A stretch of 64,000 nt of DNA. It comes from Acinetobacter sp. MB5 (lineage in GTDB: Bacteria; Pseudomonadota; Gammaproteobacteria; Pseudomonadales; Moraxellaceae). The notes under the pieces are model-generated. The model was given only the letters and a program-made list of their open reading frames with translations. It made no database searches and was not told the origin of the DNA. The DNA lies in the NCBI RefSeq assembly GCF_003261585.1, contig NZ_POVU01000007.1, positions 124,001 to 188,000 on the forward strand, in the 5' to 3' direction. The position numbers and the translations under genes were made by a program. Below are positions 18,734 through 27,313 of this stretch, one piece after another. Each line of letters opens with the position of its first letter. Within the stretch, counting starts at the first letter, position 1.

Positions 18734-20221
18734 ATGAACTCTTTATCAGATTTAATAATAGTTTTTTTTAAAGTGCTAACTGTGAATTACAGTCTATATT
18801 TGGGGAGGATTAAAACTCATTATCCATCAAATGCGTTGCTAGCGAAGATTATTGAAAATGACAAGAAAATTTCAGAGCTATCTTTTAAAATTAATAAAAT
18901 AATGTCAATAGCTTCTAACTCTGTTAATGAAGAAGATATTATACAACTAAATATAATAAATAAATTGTTGGATAGAATGGATTGTGAGAAAAGAATCGAG
19001 AATATTCCTTTTGAAAATAAAGTTGATATAAAAAAGTATCCTTTATATTTTTGTTGTATGGAAGCTTTGGATTATGCACTTGATACGGTGGAATATAACA
19101 ATAGTTATCATGATGAAGATAGTAATATTGTATCTAGTCAAATAAAAATAATAGTATGTAATATTTTGAATAAAAAGAGTTTATTTCAAAAATATACTAA
19201 TGTTTTAAAAGATGATATCGATTTTATTTATGAGGTTAGAGATAATGGTGGTGAGGATCAGGAGGATTTTCAATATGAAGCTTTGCTAATATTTTTGTTA
19301 ATAAAAATATATATATTAAATTATTTAAATATTTCTTTGAATTATAGTTATGAGAGGAAAGTTGCACATTATACTAATATTGATGTTGCAATGATGCTGA
19401 TAGAAAAAAATACAAAATTAAGACTAGTATCTCCAGAATTTATGAATGACCCTTCAGAAGGGAATATGTTATTTAAATTTATGAATATTAGCCCTGAAAG
19501 CTCAGATGATTTAGGTAAAGAACAACTTAACTTTTTTTCTTGTTTTACGTTTAATCATAATTCTTTAAATCAATTTCGATTGTATGGTCGGAAGGAGCTT
19601 ATTGAATGTTCAGGTGTAAGTCTAACTATAAATAATAAATTCTTTCAAGAAAATGACTCTTTTAACTTATATAGGTGTATTTATATAGAACCAAAGACAG
19701 GCTATCTAGAGGTAGCAAAAAGAAGTAAGTGGTCATTTTTTCAAGAATATGCGGATACAAAGTCAATAGATGACATTGAAAGACTTTATTGGAGATATAG
19801 TAAGAGTATTACTTTAAGGAATAAGCTTTTAAGCCATGGTGTTTTATTAATGAAAAGTTTGGCTAATATATATGATAATTCAAAAAATAAAATATTCTTA
19901 AAGATATTAGATCATATATTAACATCTTTAAAATTTCTATTTAAACATTTTTCTTTTAAAGAAGAAGAGGAGTGTAGATTGATGACAATAGGTACACTAT
20001 CATCACCAAGTGTTACCTATGATAAGAAATTAAATTCAACATATATTGAATATAGCAAAGATGTAAGTGACTATCTTGATAATATATACTTAGGGGTGGC
20101 TTCGAAAGATTTACTAACCGCTATAAAGATTTCTGCTTTAGGTAAATGTTCAAATTTACCTAAAATTAAAGTTTCAGATAATCCTTATAGGGTGTATAAA
20201 ACAATAGATAAATTATCTTAA
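18734..20221 (+). CDS. DUF2971-type protein with unknown N-terminal domain
   Basis: The C-terminal half of this 495-residue protein fits the DUF2971 family. It has AHYTNIDVAMMLIE (from residue 211), LRLVSPEFMNDPSEG (229-243), FFSCFTFNHNSLNQFRLYG (267-285), a SGVSLTIN stretch and a late HFSFKEEEECRLM motif. The first 200 residues are helical and unrelated to anything I recognise. The family has no firmly known activity. It recurs in defence islands and retron neighbourhoods, and some members resemble ADP-ribosyltransferases, which is inference. TTAGGATAG precedes ATG 18734. It starts 115 bp after the OLD gene on the same strand and uses very AT-rich codons. Confidence 0.7.
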   Translation: MNSLSDLIIVFFKVLTVNYSLYLGRIKTHYPSNALLAKIIENDKKISELSFKINKIMSIASNSVNEEDIIQLNIINKLLDRMDCEKRIENIPFENKVDIKKYPLYFCCMEALDYALDTVEYNNSYHDEDSNIVSSQIKIIVCNILNKKSLFQKYTNVLKDDIDFIYEVRDNGGEDQEDFQYEALLIFLLIKIYILNYLNISLNYSYERKVAHYTNIDVAMMLIEKNTKLRLVSPEFMNDPSEGNMLFKFMNISPESSDDLGKEQLNFFSCFTFNHNSLNQFRLYGRKELIECSGVSLTINNKFFQENDSFNLYRCIYIEPKTGYLEVAKRSKWSFFQEYADTKSIDDIERLYWRYSKSITLRNKLLSHGVLLMKSLANIYDNSKNKIFLKILDHILTSLKFLFKHFSFKEEEECRLMTIGTLSSPSVTYDKKLNSTYIEYSKDVSDYLDNIYLGVASKDLLTAIKISALGKCSNLPKIKVSDNPYRVYKTIDKLS

Positions 20222-20233
20222 ATAATTTATCTA
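20205..20233. terminator. AT-only hairpin across two convergent stop codons
   Basis: Perfect 12-base arms (TAGATAAATTAT at 20205-20216 and its complement at 20222-20233) enclose a 5-base loop. The hairpin covers both stop codons of the convergent cargo genes. No long T run follows, and the stem has only two G:C pairs, so termination would be weak. Confidence 0.5.
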
Positions 20234-21045
20234 GTTTCTATTGGTTTTATCTTATGCAGGATGTTATTTTTAAAGAAGTCATACGGATATAAATTGTCAA
20301 ATTTAATATTTTGTATTTTTTCTAATGATACATCTGAGGTGCCTGTTGCTATAGGAATAAAATTCAATTTAGTGCCATCATTGGTATATCCAGTACTGTA
20401 AATATATTTTTGAAATTTGGTTATTTGATTGAAATGGTTTTCTATTAATTCTTTATCATTTGTCTTTACTATGATTGGATTATAAATATCATTTATTTGA
20501 GGGTGATACCTTTCGTCGCTTTTGCCAATAAAATAATTCGGCAAGTAGTCAGCCTCATTTTTTTGATAATGTTGGTACTTGAGTGTTAAATCTATTACAT
20601 TAAATGGTGGTGCATAAACCCAAGCATGAGGGGCTGTAAAATCACCTGTATCTATAGCCCAAAAGTGTGTTTGAGGAAGATTGGCTCTATTAGGAAAGTT
20701 GATTGTTAAACTTCCTTTTATGACACAATTCCAAACACCAAGTTTATCTAGAACTCTAGATATAACTGTACTTACATCTACACATGCTCCTAATTTTTTA
20801 TTATTTCTAATACTGTTGTAAAATAATTTGCAAATTTCTTTTATTGTGTGTTCAGCTTGTACTAGATATTGGTCTGAATAGTTTCTTTTATTAATATATG
20901 CAGCATATATTTCTAAAAACTTAGGATCTTTTTTTTCTTCATTTATAAAATTTTCATGATCATAAAAACCTGGTGTATTAAAAGGTATTTTCTTTTTAAG
21001 AAGAAGCGCTTCTATTTCTGTCAATGATAATTCTATATATTCCAT
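20227..21045 (-). CDS. Transglutaminase-like Cys-His-Asp protein
   Basis: A 272-residue protein from ATG 21045 (an in-frame extension to 21087 runs into the transposon-end region and is less likely). It shows the order of a transglutaminase/cysteine-protease-like triad. Cys88 is in LGACVDVSTVISRVLDKLGV at a helix start, His140 in APHAWVYAPP, and Asp152 in VIDLTLKY. Family assignment is by this pattern and remains tentative. It is the last gene of the transposon and is convergent to the DUF2971 gene. Possible roles are a toxin, a protease effector or a regulator of the neighbouring nuclease. No signal peptide or membrane segment is seen, so it is cytoplasmic. Confidence 0.55.
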   Translation of the reverse strand: MEYIELSLTEIEALLLKKKIPFNTPGFYDHENFINEEKKDPKFLEIYAAYINKRNYSDQYLVQAEHTIKEICKLFYNSIRNNKKLGACVDVSTVISRVLDKLGVWNCVIKGSLTINFPNRANLPQTHFWAIDTGDFTAPHAWVYAPPFNVIDLTLKYQHYQKNEADYLPNYFIGKSDERYHPQINDIYNPIIVKTNDKELIENHFNQITKFQKYIYSTGYTNDGTKLNFIPIATGTSDVSLEKIQNIKFDNLYPYDFFKNNILHKIKPIETR

Positions 21046-21148
21046 CTTTTTGACTCTAAATCTGTAACTGACTCTTAAACTTATCAATGAATGTTAGAAA
21101 ATGGTAGAAAAATATTTTGTACAGTAGAATTAATTTTTAGAATTAACA
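21046..21148. repeat. Transposon right end with short direct repeats
   Basis: The end terminates in ACA at 21146-21148. Two exact copies of TAGAATTAA lie at 21125-21133 and 21138-21146, the last one running into the terminus. The 25-base repeat of the left end is not present in recognisable form. Degenerate GACTCTAAAT and GACTCTTAAAC strings at about 21051-21080 may be distant versions of its TAGACTCTAC core. Confidence 0.55.
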
Positions 21149-21988
21149 ACCACCTCCCACCAAAGCAATTGCCGAGGCTGTATGATGCGGAGCGCGAAAT
21201 GGGCGCTGACCAAATTGATAAGGCTGATTTGCAATAGAATAAATGCTGGCAACAGTCAAACTTTCATCTTGATCAAGTTTGGGTAAAATACCGGGTAGGC
21301 GAGAGGCCAACAGTGTTTTACCTGTACCTGGCGGCCCGCGAAATAAAATGGAATGATTTCCTGCTGCGGCAATTTCTAAAGCTCGTCGAGGACGAAGCTG
21401 ACCTTTAATGTCTGCAAGATCTAATAAGGTCGAACCTTTTATTTCCTGTGTTTGGAGTACATGTAGCTCAATAGGCTGTTGGCTCAGTAAATGTTGGCAG
21501 ACTTGCTGGAGTGAATGCGCAGGATATACATCTAAGTGTTGCAGCTGTACAGCTTCATCTGCATTGTCACTTGGTAATAAAAGTTTATGCCGAGCTTTTT
21601 TGCAGGCTAAAGCGATACTTAAAATGCTAGAAACCGCCCGTAACTGACCATCGAGCGCGAGTTCTCCAACCAGTTCATAATCAGCAATTGCCTGATCAGG
21701 GATTTGTCCAGATGCAATCAAGATTCCAACTGCAATCGGTAAGTCCAGACGCGAACTATCTTTAGGTAAGTCTGCAGGGGCTAAATTAATGGTGAGACGT
21801 TTAGTTGGAAACTGAAAGCCACTATTAATAATGGCAGATCGAACACGATCCTTACTTTCTCGTACAGCAGCCTCGGGTAAACCGACAATGGTTAAAGAGG
21901 GCAAGCCTTGACTGACATGAACTTCAACTTCAATCAGAGGAGCCTGTAGTCCCAAGACTCCTCGCGTATAAACTTTTGCAAAAGACAT
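21149..21988 (-). pseudogene. comM: comM 5' fragment
   Basis: This is the N-terminal 279 or so residues of ComM, from ATG 21988 (MSFAKVYTRGVLGLQAPLIE). It includes the lon-protease-like N-terminal domain (NLAPADLPKDSSRLDLPIA), Walker A RGPPGTGKTLLASRLP and FRAPHHTASAIALVGGG. After the third Gly codon the transposon adds TGT TAA, so the frame ends with Cys-stop at 21143. The Walker B region and everything downstream are lost, so the fragment should have no helicase activity. Loss of ComM lowers natural transformation in A. baumannii, so the host is probably less transformable. Confidence 0.93.
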
Positions 21989-22057
21989 GTAATTTTTGGT
22001 TCCGTTTTGGTGCTTATTATTTAATCAATATTGTCTTTATTTGCACACTTATGGTGC

Positions 22058-22285
22058 TTATTTTTGTGATTCTAATGTGCTTTCAAGCTGTTTGATTTTT
22101 TCATCCAATAAAGCTAGTCGTTGATTTGCAAGAAGTAGTGCATTCTTTTGGCGTTGAATTTCATCTTGTGAGACTAAATCCATGCGTGTTACTGCTTCAT
22201 TGAGTAATGCTCTCAAATTGTGCTCCAGGTCTTTTTTTGGTTGATCAATTTGCTCTAATATAGCCTGTAGTAAGGTTTCGATCAT
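22058..22285 (-). CDS. ubiK: Ubiquinone biosynthesis accessory factor UbiK
   Basis: A 75-residue protein of the UbiK/YqiC (BMFP) family. It is helical with a C-terminal coiled coil (ALLLANQRLALLDEKIKQLESTLESQ), and the conserved EHNLRALLNEAVTRMDLVSQDE precedes it. In E. coli UbiK binds UbiJ and supports the Ubi complex under oxic conditions. The placement between comM and glnK, on the comM strand, is common in gamma-proteobacteria. The length is slightly shorter than E. coli UbiK. Confidence 0.85.
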   Translation of the reverse strand: MIETLLQAILEQIDQPKKDLEHNLRALLNEAVTRMDLVSQDEIQRQKNALLLANQRLALLDEKIKQLESTLESQK

Positions 22286-22470
22286 GATGTGATCCTTATA
22301 AGTGGTCGTAAAATACTTGAAAGATGCCGCATTCTAGCATGATGTGTTTTGGTCATCATAAATTGAAAAAAAACTTCTTTTTTTTCTGATCTATGCACGT
22401 AAGGCGTTAAAATAGGGTATAAAGATAGTTCGTGTCGGATCTTTCTGTATTCCCCTAACCGCAGGAAATT

Positions 22471-22486
22471 TGGCATGAAAATTGAA
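22471..22486 (+). promoter_or_regulatory. Sigma-54-like promoter upstream of glnK
   Basis: TGGCATGAAAATTGAA matches the -24/-12 consensus TGGCACGN4TTGCW except for GA in place of GC at -12. It lies 44 bases before the glnK start, a fitting place for NtrC-type nitrogen control. The -12 mismatch keeps confidence low. Confidence 0.4.
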
Positions 22487-22505
22487 CATAAAACCTTACA
22501 GCTGA

Positions 22506-22868
<363 letters not shown>

Positions 22869-22929
22869 CTTGGCACGAAGTTTGCTCAGCAGAGTTTAGC
22901 TCGCAAAAGATTAAGGTTGGGGGATACGC

Positions 22930-24333
22930 ATGAAAAAAATAATTATGGCGCTTAGTTTGTCAGGCGCACTACTCGGTGGTTCTGCTGCTTGGGCGGATGA
23001 CGCAACATCTTCTGCACCAGCACAATCAGCAGTTGTTGCATCGGAAGCAGCAACCACGGCAGCATCTGCTGCGACAGCAACACCCGCTTCAGCACCAGCA
23101 GTGACTCCTGCTCCTGCACCGGCTGCTACACCAAAATTAGATACAGGTGATACAGCTTGGATTCTGATTTCTACCGCACTTGTTCTTCTGATGACAATTC
23201 CAGGCCTCGCTTTATTTTATGGCGGTATGGTTCGTAAAAAGAATGTTCTTGGCACAATGGCACACAGCTTTATTGCAGCAGTGATTGTTAGTATCGTTTG
23301 GGTAGTGATCGGTTATACACTTGCTTTTGATTCGGGGAATGCTTTCATTGGGGGCTTTGGTAAAACCATGCTTTCGGGTATTACCACGGATACTTTACAA
23401 GGAACGATTCCTGAAATTCTCTTTGTGATTTTCCAAATGACTTTCGCGATCATTACCGTTGCGATCATCAGCGGTTCTGTCGCTGAGCGTATGAAATTTG
23501 GTGCCTTTGTCGCATTTATTACGATTTGGGTGATTGCTGTTTATGCACCAATTACACACTGGGTTTGGGGTGGTGGTTGGTTAGGTACAGACGGCGCTCT
23601 AGATTTTGCGGGCGGTACAGTTGTACATATCAACTCAGGTGTTGCAGGTCTTGTTGCAGCATTTCTCTTGGGTAAACGTATTGGTCTTGGTAAAGAATCC
23701 ATGGCACCACACAATCTTGTATTAACAGTGATTGGTGCAAGCATGTTGTGGGTGGGCTGGTTCGGTTTCAACGGTGGTTCAGCTTTGGGTGCAAACGGCG
23801 CAGCAAGTTATGCACTGGTCACTACTCAAGTTGCAGCAGCAGCAGCAGCGATTTCTTGGTTGTTTGTTGAGAAAATGATTCGTGGAAAAGGCTCTGTACT
23901 AGGTGCTGCATCAGGTGCGGTGGCTGGTCTGGTTGTGATTACACCTGCAGCTGGTTATGTCACTGTAAGCGGTGCATTAATCATGGGCTTGATTGGTGGT
24001 GTAGTCTGCTTCTGGGGGACAACTGGCCTTAAACGCCTACTGAAAGTTGATGATTCTTTGGATGCTTTTGGTTTACACGCAGTTGGTGGTATCGTTGGTG
24101 CGATTTTAACAGGTGTATTTGCAAGCCCATTCATTATGGGTGACAAAGCGCCAACAGATCTTGCACACCAAGTTTGGGTACAAGTTGAAGGTGTACTTGC
24201 AACAATTGCCTACAGCGGTATCTTGACTTTCGTGATCTTGAAAGTGATTGATGTTGTGATCGGACTTCGTGTCAGCAACGATGATGAACGTATGGGTCTT
24301 GACCTTAGCCAGCATGGTGAACGTATCGAATAA
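22930..24333 (+). CDS. amtB: Ammonium transporter
   Basis: This trimeric Amt/Rh ammonium channel has 467 residues. It starts with a signal peptide ([22 protein letters not shown]) and then a roughly 45-residue Ala/Pro/Thr-rich stretch ([18 protein letters not shown]) before the first transmembrane helix at [12 protein letters not shown]. Eleven helices follow, with conserved [48 protein letters not shown], and [21 protein letters not shown] carrying the pore histidine pair. The C-terminal tail [21 protein letters not shown] is the GlnK contact. It sits 61 bases after glnK, probably in the same transcript. Confidence 0.95.
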   Translation: MKKIIMALSLSGALLGGSAAWADDATSSAPAQSAVVASEAATTAASAATATPASAPAVTPAPAPAATPKLDTGDTAWILISTALVLLMTIPGLALFYGGMVRKKNVLGTMAHSFIAAVIVSIVWVVIGYTLAFDSGNAFIGGFGKTMLSGITTDTLQGTIPEILFVIFQMTFAIITVAIISGSVAERMKFGAFVAFITIWVIAVYAPITHWVWGGGWLGTDGALDFAGGTVVHINSGVAGLVAAFLLGKRIGLGKESMAPHNLVLTVIGASMLWVGWFGFNGGSALGANGAASYALVTTQVAAAAAAISWLFVEKMIRGKGSVLGAASGAVAGLVVITPAAGYVTVSGALIMGLIGGVVCFWGTTGLKRLLKVDDSLDAFGLHAVGGIVGAILTGVFASPFIMGDKAPTDLAHQVWVQVEGVLATIAYSGILTFVILKVIDVVIGLRVSNDDERMGLDLSQHGERIE

Positions 24334-24350
24334 TCGATAGATCATCGATT

Positions 24351-24381
24351 AAAAAAAAGCCCCTGATAGGGGCTTTTTTTA
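24351..24381 (+). terminator. Terminator after amtB
   Basis: The stem AGCCCCT/AGGGGCT (24358-24364 and 24368-24374) has a 3-base loop and is followed by a T run. Confidence 0.9.
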
Positions 24382-24455
24382 TTTCAAACACAACATTTAG
24401 TATCTGGAAGATTTTTGATACACTAGAGCGACCATTTTTCTTGATTCATTGTGTA

Positions 24456-24914
24456 ATGCATTGTCCGTTTTGTAATGTTGCTGATAGTAAAGTCATTGAC
24501 TCGCGTTTAGCTGCGGAAGGAAGCCAGATTCGCCGTCGCCGTGAATGCCCGAGTTGTGGTGAGCGCTTTACAACTTTTGAAAGTTATGAAGTCGTTATGC
24601 CACGCGTGATTAAATCAAATGGTAAAAATGAACCGTTCGATGAGGCTAAACTGCGTCGTTCACTCATGCATGCTTTACAAAAACGCCCTGTTACACAAGA
24701 ACAAATTGAAACGGTGCTTAGCGATATTCAAATTAAAATTCGCCGTTTAGGTGAGCGAGATGTCAGTTCACGTACGATTGGTGAAATTGTGATGCAGGCT
24801 CTTTTTTGTTTGGATCATGTGGCTTATGTGCGTTTTGCATCGGTCTACCAAGATTTCCAAGATGTTGAAGCTTTTCGTCAACATATTGAGTTAATGCAAC
24901 AACGAGAACACTAA
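24456..24914 (+). CDS. nrdR: Transcriptional repressor NrdR
   Basis: NrdR is a zinc-finger and ATP-cone repressor that senses (d)ATP and represses ribonucleotide reductase genes. The 152-residue protein opens with [18 protein letters not shown] and [12 protein letters not shown] (a four-Cys zinc ribbon), then the ATP-cone [21 protein letters not shown] use ATG 24456 because MHCPFC is the universal family start. It heads the riboflavin cluster nrdR-ribD, as in many proteobacteria, and ribD begins 3 bases after its stop. Confidence 0.96.
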   Translation: MHCPFCNVADSKVIDSRLAAEGSQIRRRRECPSCGERFTTFESYEVVMPRVIKSNGKNEPFDEAKLRRSLMHALQKRPVTQEQIETVLSDIQIKIRRLGERDVSSRTIGEIVMQALFCLDHVAYVRFASVYQDFQDVEAFRQHIELMQQREH

Positions 24915-24917
24915 CGC

Positions 24918-25997
24918 ATGATGTCGAATTCTTCTGATGCTATTTATATGCAGCAAGCCATTCAACTTGCGAAACAAGGCGTGTACAGCACGAAACCTAA
25001 CCCAAATGTGGGCTGTGTGTTGGTCAAAGATGATCAGGTGATCGGTCAGGGATTTCACCCACGTGCAGGTCAGCCCCATGCAGAAGTTTTTGCTTTACGT
25101 CAGGCTGCTGAACAAGCACGAGGTGCAACGGCTTATGTGACACTTGAACCTTGTGCACATTATGGTCGTACGCCACCCTGTGCAGAAGCACTGGTCAAAG
25201 CTCAAGTGAAAAAAGTCATTATTGCCTGCTTAGATCCAAATCCATTGGTGGCAGGTAAAGGCGTGGAAATCTTAAAAGCTGCGGGTATTGAGGTTGAGTC
25301 TGGGCTTTGTGAAGCGGAAGCGGCTGCTTTAAATCGTGGATTTTTAAAAGCGATGGCGACCCAAATGCCTTATGTTCGTCTGAAAGTTGCGTCCAGTTTA
25401 GATGGTCGCACAGCCATGGCATCGGGTGAGTCGAAGTGGATTACAGGTTCGGCAGCACGTCAGGATGTACAGCACTGGCGAGCTATTTCAGGTGCCGTCA
25501 TTACAGGAATTCAGACAGTCCTTGCGGATGATTGTCAGTTAAATGTACGTGAGTTAGCTGGTGTGGATTTAACGACAGTGGTACAACCAAAACGTATTGT
25601 GCTGGATCGACAAGGTCGATTACCGTTGACTGCAAAGATTTTGCAACAACCAGAGACTTTAATGGTCATGGGGCCTTTTCGACAAGAGCTGGCAGATTTA
25701 GGTATCGTACAGCTTGAGATTCAGCCTTTAGATGATTTGTTAAAGCTATTAGTCCGTGACTACCAAATTTATGATGTATTGGTGGAGGCGGGTGCAACCT
25801 TGGCTTCTGCTTTTATTCAGCAGAACTTAGTTGATGAATATATTCATTATGTCGCACCCACATTACTGGGTTATTCAGCACGTGCTATGTTTCAAGCTGA
25901 TTTGCAAAGCTTAAACCAGCAATACCGTTTTCGTATTCAGGAAGTTGCCCAAGTTGGGGATGATCTTCGCCTTAACTTAATTCCATTGCAAGAGTGA
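24918..25997 (+). CDS. ribD: Bifunctional riboflavin deaminase/reductase
   Basis: RibD carries out the second and third steps of riboflavin synthesis: deamination of the pyrimidinone and reduction of the ribosyl side chain. In the 359-residue protein, the N-terminal cytidine-deaminase-like domain has zinc ligands in PHAEVFAL and EPCAHYGRTPPC. The C-terminal reductase domain has RLKVASSLDGRTAMASGESKWITG and VEAGATLASAF. Two adjacent ATG codons are possible starts (24918 or 24921). The methylase gene follows directly. Confidence 0.95.
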   Translation: MMSNSSDAIYMQQAIQLAKQGVYSTKPNPNVGCVLVKDDQVIGQGFHPRAGQPHAEVFALRQAAEQARGATAYVTLEPCAHYGRTPPCAEALVKAQVKKVIIACLDPNPLVAGKGVEILKAAGIEVESGLCEAEAAALNRGFLKAMATQMPYVRLKVASSLDGRTAMASGESKWITGSAARQDVQHWRAISGAVITGIQTVLADDCQLNVRELAGVDLTTVVQPKRIVLDRQGRLPLTAKILQQPETLMVMGPFRQELADLGIVQLEIQPLDDLLKLLVRDYQIYDVLVEAGATLASAFIQQNLVDEYIHYVAPTLLGYSARAMFQADLQSLNQQYRFRIQEVAQVGDDLRLNLIPLQE

Positions 25998-25999
25998 TT

Positions 26000-27292
26000 A
26001 TGAGTTCAGAAACAACGCTTTATCATAAACGCCGCCATGCTGCTCGTACGACTGATGAGTATTTATTTCATCAGTTGGTTCCGTATTTGGGAAACAAGCG
26101 TCGCTTATTGCATTTGATTTTAGAAGCGCTGGAAGAAACAGGAACACTCAATCGAAAAGGCAAGCGTGCGCCCATTTTTGCGGATTTCTTTGCAGGCAGT
26201 GGCGTGGTATCACGTTTAGCCCGTCAAAATGGCTATCGGGTGATTGCCAATGACTGGGAGCCTTATAGTCACGCATTAAACCATGCGGTGTTGTCTTGTG
26301 TAGATGCGCCCAAATTTAAAGAGCTGGGTGGTTATCAGAAAGCGATTGACTACTTGAACCGCTTGCCTTTAGCGAAGGGTTGGGTGACACATAACCTTTG
26401 TCCGCGTAATGACGAAGAATATGATCCTGCGCGTGACCGATTGTTCTTTAAACGCCGTAATGGTATGCGTATTGATGCGATCCGTCAGCAAATTGCGACA
26501 TGGCAGGCACAAGGGGCAATTGATGATACTGAAATGAGTGCGCTACTTGCACCTCTGTTATATTCAGCCAGTTTTGTCAGTAATACCAGTGGTGTGTTCA
26601 AAAGTTTCCATCATGGTTGGGGAGGGAAAACCCAAACCGCACTGGAACGAATTGAGTCATTACTTTGGTTAACCCCGAGCCGTTTTTGTGAAATTGGGGA
26701 TGCTAAAAATCCGATGGCAGAAATGTGGTGTGTCGATGCACAGCATTTAGCCAATCAGATGAGTAGCTTTGAAGTCGATGTCGCTTATTTGGATCCACCG
26801 TACAATCAGCATGCCTATAGCAGTAATTATCATGTGTTAAATTCACTGACGCTTTGGGATCAGGCTGATTTGCCATCACCAGACACCAAAGGTTTTAAAA
26901 GTGGGATTGACCGTGCATGGCGTAAAGAACGTCCGAGCTTATATAACTCATCTAAACACGCCAAAGAAGCCTATGAGACTTTACTGGCAACGATTAATGC
27001 ACGCTATATTTTGACCAGCTACTCGACAGATGGAAATATTGCTGCCAAAGATTTGTTAAAAGCCAACTTGGAACGTGGCCGAGTGACCCTATTAACACAA
27101 GATGTACCGCGCTATCGCGTGAGTAAGCAACGTCAGTCAGAGCGCGCACGTGTACTGGAATTTATTGTGATTACCGATACGCACGCGAAGTCTGGGCCAC
27201 CATTGCGACAATTATTGGGACAACTTTATCATTATGCGGAATTGGGCGGTGTTGATACCTCAGGGGTCAGCGCTCAATTGGCACTGTGGTAA
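26000..27292 (+). CDS. aamA: Orphan D12-class N6-adenine DNA methyltransferase
   Basis: This S-adenosylmethionine-dependent adenine methylase has 430 residues. It has YLGNKRRLL, the AdoMet-binding FADFFAGSGVVSRLAR (motif I), catalytic DPPYNQHAYSSNYH (motif IV, about residue 262) and a spacer-rich target domain between them. No restriction endonuclease is nearby, so it is an orphan. It corresponds in position and type to the A. baumannii methylase AamA, reported to modify GAATTC (from memory). ATG 26000, after AAGAG, is preferred over an in-frame GTG at 25994 that overlaps ribD. It lies between ribD and ribE and is probably cotranscribed with them. Confidence 0.82.
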   Translation: MSSETTLYHKRRHAARTTDEYLFHQLVPYLGNKRRLLHLILEALEETGTLNRKGKRAPIFADFFAGSGVVSRLARQNGYRVIANDWEPYSHALNHAVLSCVDAPKFKELGGYQKAIDYLNRLPLAKGWVTHNLCPRNDEEYDPARDRLFFKRRNGMRIDAIRQQIATWQAQGAIDDTEMSALLAPLLYSASFVSNTSGVFKSFHHGWGGKTQTALERIESLLWLTPSRFCEIGDAKNPMAEMWCVDAQHLANQMSSFEVDVAYLDPPYNQHAYSSNYHVLNSLTLWDQADLPSPDTKGFKSGIDRAWRKERPSLYNSSKHAKEAYETLLATINARYILTSYSTDGNIAAKDLLKANLERGRVTLLTQDVPRYRVSKQRQSERARVLEFIVITDTHAKSGPPLRQLLGQLYHYAELGGVDTSGVSAQLALW

Positions 27293-27313
27293 GCAAAATA
27301 AAGAGAACAGACT

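Larger units (their letters stand above)
8442..21148. mobile_element. Tn7-like transposon (Tn6022/AbaR type) inserted in comM
   Basis: About 12.7 kb bounded by TGT (8442-8444) and ACA (21146-21148), the terminal trinucleotides of Tn7 relatives. It carries tnsA-tnsB-tnsC-tniQ in the order known for Tn6022 (tniC-tniA-tniB-tniD), then two more transposition-associated genes and three cargo genes. It interrupts comM, the classical site of A. baumannii AbaR islands. The right junction abuts ACCAC, the same place in the GGG codons as the ACCGC duplication recorded for AbaR elements. The left flank is GTTGA, so no 5-bp target duplication is present. The interior is visibly more AT-rich than the flanks. 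No antibiotic or metal resistance genes are present. Confidence 0.9.

Noticed and set aside
8442..21148. CRISPR array or Cas genes in the Tn7-like element, as in CAST systems.
   Set aside because: No regularly spaced repeats and no Cas-like proteins are present. Targeting is best explained by TniQ alone.
8401..21344. A 13-base direct repeat CGGCCCGCGAAAT at 8401-8413 and 21332-21344 flanking the transposon.
   Set aside because: Both copies are within comM coding in different frames (ISRAA and FRGPPG) and lie away from the breakpoints, so they are probably unrelated coincidence and not an attachment site.
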